32,728 bases of DNA. Source: Chondrus crispus. Lineage: Eukaryota; Rhodophyta; Florideophyceae; Gigartinales; Gigartinaceae. The stretch is from the NCBI RefSeq assembly GCF_000350225.1, contig NW_005178780.1, positions 81,084 to 113,811 of the forward strand. The letters run 5' to 3'. A program made the position numbers and the translations under genes. Below the pieces are notes generated by a model, which was not told the DNA's origin, searched no databases, and saw nothing but the letters and a program-made list of their open reading frames with translations. Of the stretch, positions 1 through 7,554 are shown in pieces (within the stretch, counting starts at the first letter, position 1; each line of letters starts with the position of its first letter).

Positions 1-7
1 CCCCACA

Positions 8-38
8 CCCCTCGTCCCCTCGTCCCCTCGTCCCCTCT
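8..38. repeat. short tandem repeat CCCCTCGT (about 4 copies, last degenerate)
   Basis: The window opens with an 8-bp pyrimidine-rich unit, CCCCTCGT, repeated head to tail and decaying at the right end into CCCCTCTCGG. It lies about 100 bp upstream of the metallopeptidase start codon in a strongly C/T-rich leader. It could be promoter or 5' UTR sequence or a simple slippage product; no function can be read from it. Confidence 0.6.
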
Positions 39-133
39 CGGTCATCCCAAATGTCAGCGCACACTGCCCTTCACGTGGCCGCGCATAGACCACCGCATCC
101 CCCTTCATCCCTTCTCACCCCTCCCACCACACC

Positions 134-1510
134 ATGCCTCGTACAAGCTCCCGTCTAGCAATTCTTCCCTCCCGCCAACCCCCCTTCCCCCATCCCGTTC
201 GTCTATTCCTCCTCCTACTCTCCCTCTGCGCACCCGTCCTCGCCCTCCCGCCCTGCGTCATGAAGCGAGGCTTCCACCTCTGCGAGCTACCATACGATCT
301 GCCGCCCTCCCCGTACGACTACGCCCACCCGGTCGACTTCAACCGCTCGCGCCCGAGCCTCGACGCGCGCCAGACCTCCCCCCCGGCCTCCCCGTCCGCC
401 TTCTCCGCGACGCTCGAGGGCCCCTTTTCCGCCCAGCAGCGCACGGCTGTCGACTACTGCATGTCGCGCGCCTCCGCCATCTGGCGCTCGTCCGTCCCCG
501 TCTCCGTGCGCGTCGAGTTCGCAGACCTGGGCGACCCGCTCATCCTGGGCACGGCGCAGCCGTCGCGCAACTGGGTCGTCAACGGCTTCATCTGCCCGGT
601 CGCGCTGGCCGAAGCCGTGGTCCAGGAGGACCTCAACGCGGGCTACGAGCGCATGGCGCGCTTCGACATCCTCATGAAACTCAACCTGCAGGCGCAGTGG
701 TACGCCGGCACGGACGCGCGCACGCCGTCGCGCACCTTCGACCTGGTGACGGTGTGCCTGCACGAGATCTACCACGGGCTGTTCATGTCGGGCGGCAACA
801 TCGGGGTGGCGGAGAACAACGCGTCGTACACGGGCTACTTCCTGCGCGACGGCATGGCCGGGCGGTTCGACGCGTTCATGGCCAACCAGGACGGGTGCGA
901 CATCGCGGCGTACAAGGACAACGCGGCGCACCTGGGGACGGTGCTGACGGGCAACAACCTGTGGTTCGTGGCGCGGTCGCAGCGCGTGGCCAAGCTGTAC
1001 GCGCCGCGGCCATACACGCCCGGCAGCTCGCTGTACCACCTCTCCGAGGCGGCGCACGGCGCGGACGGCGACGGCAACGACCTGATGACGCCCGCGATCG
1101 GGTCCAACTACGCGCAGCACAACGGCGGGCCGGTGATGCGCGACATCCAGGCGGCCGTGCTGGACGTGCAGGGGGCGCTGGGCGCGGACGCGTGCGCGGT
1201 GGTCGGCGACCCGCAGGTCGAGGAGGAGCGCATCGAGCAGGGCTCGGGCGGCGCGGACGGCGGCGGCACGGGCGGCGCGGACGGCGGCGGCGGGTTTCGC
1301 GTGCGCATCGGAGGCGCGACCGTCAGCGGGTGGGTGCTCGTCGGGGCCGCGGCCGCCGCGCTGGTGGTGTGCTTGGCCGCGTGCTCGACGGCGAGGGCCG
1401 TGCTCGGCGCCGGGCGCAGGAAGAGAGAGGCGAGGAAGCCGGTGCGAAGGGTGGGCGCCGAGGACGGGGTGCGGTTTGCGGAGGTTGGCAACGAGACGGA
1501 GCTTGTGTAA
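134..1510 (+). CDS. secreted or membrane-anchored zinc metallopeptidase (HExxH, metzincin-like)
   Basis: Single-exon 458-aa protein. Residues about 22-38 form a Leu-rich signal peptide ending near an Ala-Leu-Pro cleavage context. The central domain (about 95-350) carries HEIYH at 210-214, the HExxH zinc/catalytic motif, preceded by a WYAGTD segment. Near residue 317 is DLMTP, which resembles the Met-turn of metzincins and is followed by a GGPVMRDIQAAVLD stretch. This layout matches poorly characterised bacterial and algal secreted HExxH proteins that have an LMTP turn. It is distantly reminiscent of peptidase M8, but HExxHxxGxxH is not intact (HEIYHGLFMSG), so the third ligand is unclear. A Gly/Ala/Asp stalk (about 368-390) is followed by a C-terminal transmembrane helix (about 399-421) and a basic cytoplasmic tail. 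This implies a type I surface protease, but no substrate can be inferred. The start chosen is the first ATG, which places the signal peptide at the N-terminus. Third-position GC is very high. Confidence 0.8.
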   Translation: MPRTSSRLAILPSRQPPFPHPVRLFLLLLSLCAPVLALPPCVMKRGFHLCELPYDLPPSPYDYAHPVDFNRSRPSLDARQTSPPASPSAFSATLEGPFSAQQRTAVDYCMSRASAIWRSSVPVSVRVEFADLGDPLILGTAQPSRNWVVNGFICPVALAEAVVQEDLNAGYERMARFDILMKLNLQAQWYAGTDARTPSRTFDLVTVCLHEIYHGLFMSGGNIGVAENNASYTGYFLRDGMAGRFDAFMANQDGCDIAAYKDNAAHLGTVLTGNNLWFVARSQRVAKLYAPRPYTPGSSLYHLSEAAHGADGDGNDLMTPAIGSNYAQHNGGPVMRDIQAAVLDVQGALGADACAVVGDPQVEEERIEQGSGGADGGGTGGADGGGGFRVRIGGATVSGWVLVGAAAAALVVCLAACSTARAVLGAGRRKREARKPVRRVGAEDGVRFAEVGNETELV

Positions 1511-1653
1511 CAAAGTTTGTCGCCGTGTATAAAAGTGGTTGTTTTTTGAGGCCTGGTTTCTGCCGATGAGCGTCTATCGAAATGGATTACAGTACTGTAA
1601 CTTTATTTACCTCTCGAGAGGTAGCAGTGATGTACCAGACTTACAAAACATCC

Positions 1654-1730
1654 CACTGTAAATGGCATATCAAGCTGGTAAACCCCGCTTTACAGTGTAA
1701 TAGCTGTACGGCGGGGTTTGGCCGCCATTT
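1654..1730. repeat. imperfect foldback upstream of the metallothionein promoter
   Basis: Several inverted arms are nested in about 80 bp: AAATGGC (1660-1666) with GCCATTT (1724-1730); AAACCCCGC (1680-1688) with GCGGGGTTT (1711-1719); and an overlapping pair CACTGTAAA (1654-1662) with TTTACAGTG (1689-1697). A further CACTCAA/TTGAGTG pair follows at about 1744-1765. The arms compete, so alternative structures are possible. It lies in the 694-bp spacer between the metallopeptidase and metallothionein genes, which shows no convincing gene. It may be a relic of a foldback repeat. Confidence 0.5.
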
Positions 1731-1947
1731 CGGTATGCTGTGGCACTCAAAAACCATTCTTGAGTGCACAGCGCAGCCTCGGGTGGGGAGCAAGCGGGGA
1801 AAGGGATCCGGTGCGGTGAATGCTAGCAAAGATGCATTCAGGGGGGTCTCCCACATGTGCACCGATGTTTCATGCTCCCGCCCGCGGAAGACCTGGAATT
1901 GCCCTCTGTCCATGGCGCTCAAGAGACGCCCTCCGCGTGCGCCCGCG

Positions 1948-2074
1948 CCAATAACAAGCGCAAAAGAGTGCCACCTTTCCCCGCTCCCCCTGCATTCGGC
2001 TCGCAACACGTGTCCGCGCGCGCGCGCCGCAGGAAAGCCCCTGCCGCCAGCGCTCTGCGTGCGGGGGTATAAAA
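1948..2074 (+). promoter_or_regulatory. metallothionein promoter: CCAAT box and TATA box
   Basis: CCAAT lies at 1948-1952 and a consensus TATAAAA at 2068-2074, 131 bp upstream of the metallothionein ATG. That spacing allows transcription to start near 2100 and leaves a leader of about 100 nt. TGCGCCC at 1938-1944 fits the animal metal-response core TGCRCNC, but this is a weak match in GC-rich DNA, and use of that element in algae is not established. A C12-type homopolymer follows in the leader near 2127-2138. Confidence 0.55.
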
Positions 2075-2204
2075 TGTGGCAGCCCGCCCTCCGTTTCCCC
2101 GGCGCCGCTCCCTCATACCACCCTTCCCCCCCCCCCCCGCACCCCGACCCGCCGCAACCCTTCACGCAAGCGCCCCACACGCCCCCACCCCGACTCTCTC
2201 CAAC

Positions 2205-2595
2205 ATGGCCGCCGCTGTCGCCCAATTCAACTGCCCCAAGTGGGCCGACTGTGGCTGCGCGGCCACCGGAACGTGCAATTGCGGCGAGACGTGCAGCTGC
2301 GGCTCGCTGCCTACGGAGGCCGTCAGGAAGGCCATGGAGGAGGACTGTCCCAAGGCCCGGTGCACGTGCGGCGACACCTGCATGTGCAAGAAGGGCGAGT
2401 GCAACGCGTGAGTTTCTCCACCCCCCCGCCCCCGACGACTGCGAGCGCGCGCGCGATGGAAGTGCCCGGCACGGCGCTCTGACATTGCGAGTTTCGACGC
2501 GTGCGGCTCCCCGGCGGCGTAGGTGCGGCCCGAACGATAAGACACGCGCCGAGTGGATCGAGCACGCCAGGGCCAAGATAGAGGCCGCCAAGTGA
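2205..2595 (+). CDS. metallothionein, two exons (2205..2407, 2523..2595), with an alternative short form
   Basis: Small Cys-rich metal-binding protein for chelation and homeostasis of Cd/Cu/Zn. Without splicing the frame gives 68 aa with 13 Cys and stops at TGA 2409-2411. That TGA lies inside a good donor, GTGAGT (2408-2413). A 115-bp intron to the acceptor GCGTAG (ending 2522), with a CTGAC branch-like site near 2479, keeps the frame and yields 91 aa ending at 2595. The spliced protein has two clusters of seven Cys: 10, 16, 18, 24, 26, 30, 32 and 48, 53, 55, 59, 61, 66, 69, mostly CxC/CxxxC, separated by a 15-residue linker. The added tail after Cys69 is a charged amphipathic helix. The 7+7 symmetry favours the spliced form. 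The second stop (TGA 2593-2595) also overlaps a GTGAGC, so a further intron to CGCAG (2696) is possible; it would replace the final Lys by a short NERGTSS end. The start has a good context (CAACATGG). Confidence 0.85.
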
Positions 2596-3598
2596 GCGGC
2601 GCGTGGTGCGCGGGGTGCTTTCCGCGCTGAGGTAGTGCGTCGCCTCTCTGCGCCAGCGCAGACGGGCTGTAACGGTGCGTGTTTCGCCTGACGCAGCGAG
2701 AGAGGGACCTCTTCGTAAAAATGCTTGTGCCGTTTCGCGGACTCGGATCTTGCGCGATGCAAAAAATATCTCGCCGCCCGTCCAACCCTGCCCACACGTT
2801 TCCGGTGCTTTTTGCGGCGCGCACCAATGCTCTCTCGAGACCGACCCCGCCCGTGTCGCACGCGATATCTCCCGCACGCGATACTGTATCTCCCCCCACG
2901 GCCCGCCTACGAGTCGCCGATATTTTCCCAACCGCGCTCCCCGCCCCCGCGCGACACACACACGTGCCGCCGCCCGTTACACCGCGCTTTCCGTGTCAGC
3001 GCCGCCGTGCGCTGGCATGCCGCCCTGCCTCTCCGTCCCCCCCCCCACCGACGCGCGAGAAACGCGATATTGTCGTGGGTGCGAGAACAACGAGAAAGCA
3101 TGAAGACCGCTTCTGCTTCATCACCACATGCACCTGCACTTGTCAATCGTATGCGAAAGAGGTTCACCGCTGAAACGTACGAATTGCAATAGACAACATC
3201 AGCCACCAGGCGCGCACGCCGAGCAGGCTACAGCACCGCCGCTCGGGGTGCATCAACTCTCTGGTGGGATTGTAGAGGCAGAGGCGGATGTTGAAAAACG
3301 CATATATTTTCGCGAGTGATGTCGCCCGCTGAGGTCCGCACGGCCTGGCAGGTCCCTGAGGATGATCTGGGGCGTGCAGCCGGGCGTTTCCATTGCTGGC
3401 TTTGTCATCCGCGCAGCCCTGAGCCCGGGGCTCGCTCCATGCTGCGACGGCATGTTTTTTCCTCATTAGTGCCGCCTTTTTTGCTTGGTTCTGACTTCAG
3501 TACCGCGCTCCTCGGTGTGCATAAGAATCACCTTCACCTGGCATCACACTGCCCCGCTCACCACCCCCTTCTCAGGCCACATCTTTATCCAACCCGCC
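2596..3598. other. spacer between metallothionein and VOC gene, no gene recognised
   Basis: About 1 kb of C-rich then mixed sequence. Open frames here are Pro/Arg/Ser-rich and look like shadows of composition. A TATATTTT at about 3302-3309 is too far from the next ATG to assign with confidence. It presumably contains the metallothionein 3' UTR and the promoter and leader of the VOC gene. Confidence 0.5.
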
Positions 3599-4075
3599 AT
3601 GTCGAAGCGATACATTCCTAGCGGTTACACCGTCCTCACGCCTTACCTGTGCTGCAGCAATGCCTCGGATGCAATCAAGTTCTACTGCAGGGCCCTCGGT
3701 GCAAAGGAGGAGGGCCAGCGCTGGCTGGACCCGTCGGGCAAAGTCGGCCACGCTGAGCTTTCATTTGGGGGCCAAAAGATCTTCATCTCTGACCCTTATC
3801 CACAAATCGGCGTCGCCCCGCCCACGGGCTCTCACAAAGTCGCCCACAAGCTCTGCCTCTACGTCCCCAATCTCGAGGCTTGCGTCGAGAATTGTATCCG
3901 GTACGGAGCTACCATCTTGGAATCTATCAAAGAGCAGAAGGGACTGGGAACTCGCACCGCTCGCATATCCGATCCCATGGGGCACGTCTGGATCCTTTCC
4001 ACTAAAGTATCGGACAGGTCGAGCAAGGATACCAAAACTTCGCAGAGGCGCTACTCTAAATCAGGAAAACTCTAG
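3599..4075 (+). CDS. PhnB-like VOC-fold (glyoxalase/bleomycin-resistance type) protein
   Basis: Single-exon 158-aa protein. The N-terminal strand and helix (TVLTPYLCCSNASDAIKFY), a Gly-rich central strand with HAELSFGGQKIFISD, and the C-terminal TARISDPMGHVWILST are the hallmarks of the PhnB/COG2764 branch of the vicinal-oxygen-chelate superfamily. These are usually small cytosolic dimers. PhnB-type members have no firmly known reaction, and many lack the full metal-ligand set, so no substrate is claimed. The ATG at 3599 (CGCCATGT) places the conserved core at the N-terminus. An in-frame upstream ATG at 3485 would add 38 residues with no signal or domain and is less likely. The C-terminal ~25 residues are a Ser/Lys/Arg-rich extension beyond the fold. 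Confidence 0.8.
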   Translation: MSKRYIPSGYTVLTPYLCCSNASDAIKFYCRALGAKEEGQRWLDPSGKVGHAELSFGGQKIFISDPYPQIGVAPPTGSHKVAHKLCLYVPNLEACVENCIRYGATILESIKEQKGLGTRTARISDPMGHVWILSTKVSDRSSKDTKTSQRRYSKSGKL

Positions 4076-6003
4076 CTTTCAATCCTATCTCCATTTGCGA
4101 CGCAATCTACCACGCAAATCCTGGCACCATGGCACCAGCTCGTGTTTCCAGGTGTGTGGCAGAGAAGCATACAGGAATTGCTTGAAGTGTGGTCGCAATT
4201 GGTCGCAGCCACATCCTGCTCGTGTATTTCTGCATCAGTACGCTCCTCGTTCGCGTCTCCTCTACTTTTATTCATAGAAGCAGACGAAATGGTTTCTCGC
4301 ATGTGTTATGCGCATTGTTTACCCCTACTGTGGGGTTTTTGTCTTCCGTTCTTAAGTGTTAACGTGCCCGCATTAAAGAATTGCAACCGCTTATCTCCTT
4401 GTGTCCCTGCAATCTTTTCTCATTCATCCCAGTTCCTTTTTGCAGTTGGGACAGAGTCAGAGATCAACGAGTGCGCAGGCTCTGTTTCTTCTATCTCAAC
4501 CTGCTTGATACTGTACTGTCGACTGCACGGAATTGTCTGCATGCCATGTCCTTGCATGCATGCAGGTGTACCGCAATCTGATTTTTAAGATTATCATACT
4601 CTCGCATTATCTTTGAAACTGCCAGTGCTCTCCACGTGTCTTCTTTTTATACGCTTCTTACAAAAAAGACAAAGGACCGCATACATTTAACGAAAATTCA
4701 AACCTAGTAACGGCAACTCGTTTCTAGCTCAATTGTGTCACATTGCACTCCACCTGAACGCGGAATATGCCTCAAAGCCAGAAGCATCTGCTGATGCAAA
4801 ACATAGTCATTGTCTATTCTTTTGATTTTCACGTCCGCATGCACTGACAACTTGCTTTGGAAAATAAGTATGCCTGCAAAAGCGTTCGGGAACCAAGTAT
4901 TCGAATTGCTTGCAATGCTAAACGTATACTGTCCAACTGTATCCATAATACCGGATTGTCTTTATTTTCAAAATGCTGCATCGCAGCTGACGCGAATCCT
5001 GCCAATCTAAAAATGACGAGAAAATCTCCAACCGGGTGAGTTGAATCTTTCTTGACGTAGCACATGTTAGAGGAGCTCTGAGAGGTGCAGTAGGAATGTC
5101 AGGCCTCACCTGACATGCCGTACCGAGGCCTAATGATTGAGGCCATTTTAAAACAAATTTTGAATGTTCTGGGGGTTTTGCATATTTCCTGCCTAGGTGT
5201 GCGCGTCGAACTGGGCGATACGAGCGTGGAGAAGTACAGCTACTCAATTACATGTCAAGTGCGAAAAGTCTTGCTAAAGGTTCCCTATAGTTCTGCCATG
5301 CCACGTGGACCCTGATAGAAACAGCCAACCATCGTTATTCGTTGTCCGAAACGACGTCATTTTGCAATCATTTTGACTCAAATTTTTTACTGCATATGAT
5401 AAAGCAATGACGATTTCGCCTTGAGCAGCCAAACTTATCTTCACCCAATTTCCTGCTCTACCCGAACAACGTTCAATTAAATCCAATAAAGCTATACATC
5501 AAAACGAGACTTCACGATTTGAAAACGATTACAAGAGCATGAGCTACACGTCCTTAATACACGGAAGAAGTATACGACACGCCGCGCCGCCATCTCATGC
5601 GTCTCTTCTCAGTTTAATTCGAGATGAAATCACTTCCGTCTAATTACTAATTCCCCGAACGTCATGACCTTGCTCACAATATCCTAATCGTAAACTTCGT
5701 CGGGCCCCCTGACTACTTTTGCGAGGATCCCGTGCTTTGATCATGTAAAATTATAGACATTGCTTACGGTATGGGAGTGCTGATGAACGTGCTACAACAT
5801 ATCTCGGGCACCGAAATCTTCACTCGGCGACTTGGCTCCCCTCACATCTGATTCTTTAAACCCCTTCTATGGCTGGTTAATATTTTCCAAAGCTTAAAAC
5901 AGATACTCTGGTCCCCTTTCTCAACATTTCTTGTTGTCGCATCGGCCCGATACATATCTGGCTCCCAAAACTCTGGTCCGGTTTGACGGCTTACATGCAA
6001 AAT
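4076..6003. other. gene-poor AT-richer stretch
   Basis: About 1.9 kb with no frame that has convincing domain content or composition; the longest (near 4142-4588, +) is Cys/Ser-rich and looks accidental. No tRNA-like B box or rRNA segment was seen. Base composition drops clearly from the GC-rich left end of the window. Confidence 0.5.
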
Positions 6004-6459
6004 ATGAAGTTTGCAGTTACGTTTTTGTGCCTTGCGGTCTTTTCTCATGTGGCCTATTCAACGAAAGTGCACATACAAAATCATCCTCTAGTCATACTCC
6101 ATGCAATGCAAGTCCACTTTGGATATCGGTATGCCGGGTTTCTCATCATTGGATCGGTCATTTCAATATGCTTAGCTTTCATTCCATTTCTCAGAAGAGG
6201 ATGGTTCAAGAGGGCATCCATTGAAGACTTTGAGAAGCAAATTAGCCCGGTCAAGCCGACAGAAGAGAAAAATGGTGAAAAAAACAATATTGCAAGTGAA
6301 AAAGAAAATATCGGAAAGCTTGAGGTTTCTGATAGTCTGGAGGAAGTCCAACTTTCTTTCGGCACTGACAAACCAGAAGTTTACCTCAAGATGTGTCAAC
6401 CATTCCATCATAACACTATTAGAACAGCTCCATTTCTGTGTGAGCTACTCGTGCAGTAA
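6004..6459 (+). CDS. possible small single-pass membrane protein, orphan
   Basis: The frame from 6004 gives 151 aa; an earlier in-frame ATG at 5983 adds seven residues. It begins with a signal-peptide-like segment (MKFAVTFLCLAVFSHVAYS). A short lumenal stretch and one strong transmembrane helix follow (about 46-66, YAGFLIIGSVISICLAFIPF), then basic residues (LRRGWFKR) and a Lys/Glu-rich polar tail. This topology suggests a type I membrane protein with a cytosolic tail. The fold is not recognised. The last ~20 residues look less like protein, so the true end may be spliced. It stands alone in a gene-poor region, so a chance frame cannot be excluded. Confidence 0.4.
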   Translation: MKFAVTFLCLAVFSHVAYSTKVHIQNHPLVILHAMQVHFGYRYAGFLIIGSVISICLAFIPFLRRGWFKRASIEDFEKQISPVKPTEEKNGEKNNIASEKENIGKLEVSDSLEEVQLSFGTDKPEVYLKMCQPFHHNTIRTAPFLCELLVQ

Positions 6460-6746
6460 CTTCTGACGAAAACCAAGAGTCGTAGAACATGCCGGTACTT
6501 TCTCAATCCATCTGTCGAAGTTGCAGACTCATTTTTACGCCATTTTTCTCCATGAATACTCAACTGGCTTCCTGTTACCAGAGAATGGAGCCATAACCGC
6601 AATCATTTGATACTCTTGTTCCCATGCAAAGAAATGAGATAAATTTTAGTTTTGCCCTCACTTTCCGAAATCACTGAGTGAATAAAACGGTTCCGTTTCA
6701 CTTTCTTCTACTCATCAACAGCTAAAGATAATGTTTATATGTGAAA

Positions 6747-6803
6747 CGTCTCCACGTCTTCCCATTCATGTGAAAATCACATGAACGGGAAGACGTGGAG
6801 ACG
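6747..6803. repeat. 27-bp inverted repeat with 3-nt loop
   Basis: Arms 6747-6773 and 6777-6803 are reverse complements at 26 of 27 positions, separated only by AAA. On the minus-strand transcript the single mismatch becomes a G-U pair. No T-run follows on the + strand, so it does not look like a simple terminator. Plausible readings are a very small foldback element or a hairpin RNA precursor. Confidence 0.8.
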
Positions 6804-7554
6804 AGCGTAAAGCTCATGTCTTGGTACAAACTCACTTGGGCTTCAAGAAAAAGGAGATGTTTTAGACGGAACTTCTGCAGAATGAAATGATATTATTCGT
6901 CCAAGTACAAACTAATAGGAATGATTAGAAAGTGTACTAGTTTCGTCTTTTGCTTGTTGATTTACACTGCTTCGTGTGTTCTCTGTTGCTTTTTAAGAAG
7001 GCACACATCCAGGTTCAGATCAGGCAAGAAAGAAAGTGGTACTGCTTGAGGAGTGAGGACTTGTTTAATGAAAATATTGCAGTTCTGTAAACGTGGGAAA
7101 TGGATATGGTAGACCCAATTTTGCTTTCTCTACACGAACAGTCCAAACCCTAAGAGCCAACACTCCTTTTGATGTCGGTTATTTTATTGGATTCATACGA
7201 AAAGAAAACATGATGTGAAAGTCTTCCAGCCCTTGGAAGGTATCTTTGGAATTAGAGACGTAAAAATGAAGAAACTACGATTTTTGCACAGCAGACGATC
7301 GAATTTTGAGCCTTCACAAACAACATCAACGATCTCTAATTCAAAGTCCAGCACCAGCTTTTAAACCCATATACAACAATACTTTCATTCTAAAGAAGAA
7401 CAATACCCACCAACTTTGCCGGAAAGAGCAGATAGCTGTTCACGAGTTGGATTACTTCCTCTTCACCCTTCGTTTGGCGAAGAAAAGGTTTGAAGGGAAC
7501 TCTTCCCTCCAAGAATCCTTTCTTTCTGTGCTCTTTGTGCGAACCACGCTGGCT
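6804..7554. other. spacer upstream of the malectin gene
   Basis: About 750 bp of AT-rich sequence with no supported gene. The frame that enters the malectin gene is open from about 7306, but its N-terminal part is polar and lacks a signal peptide, so it is treated as promoter and 5' UTR. Confidence 0.5.

Noticed and set aside
287..1513. 408-aa open frame on the minus strand opposite the metallopeptidase
   Set aside because: It is Arg/Ala/His-rich, as expected for the antisense of a high-GC3 gene, and contains no domain. The plus-strand frame has signal peptide, HExxH and TM helix.
1528..1534. TATAAAA just after the metallopeptidase stop codon
   Set aside because: It is 18 bp past the stop and nearly 700 bp from the next start codon; the metallothionein has its own TATAAAA at 2068. 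Probably 3' UTR coincidence.
1582..2522. Upstream part of a 337-aa plus-strand frame ending at 2595
   Set aside because: Only its last 23 codons are credible, as metallothionein exon 2. The rest runs through the promoter and intron and is Pro/Arg-rich.
1641..2861. 406-aa minus-strand frame across the metallothionein locus
   Set aside because: Low-complexity Arg/Gly/Ala composition with no domain, antisense to a well-supported metallothionein.
3485..3598. N-terminal extension of the VOC protein from ATG 3485
   Set aside because: The 38 residues show no clear transit peptide and the ATG at 3599 has better context. Organelle targeting cannot be completely excluded.
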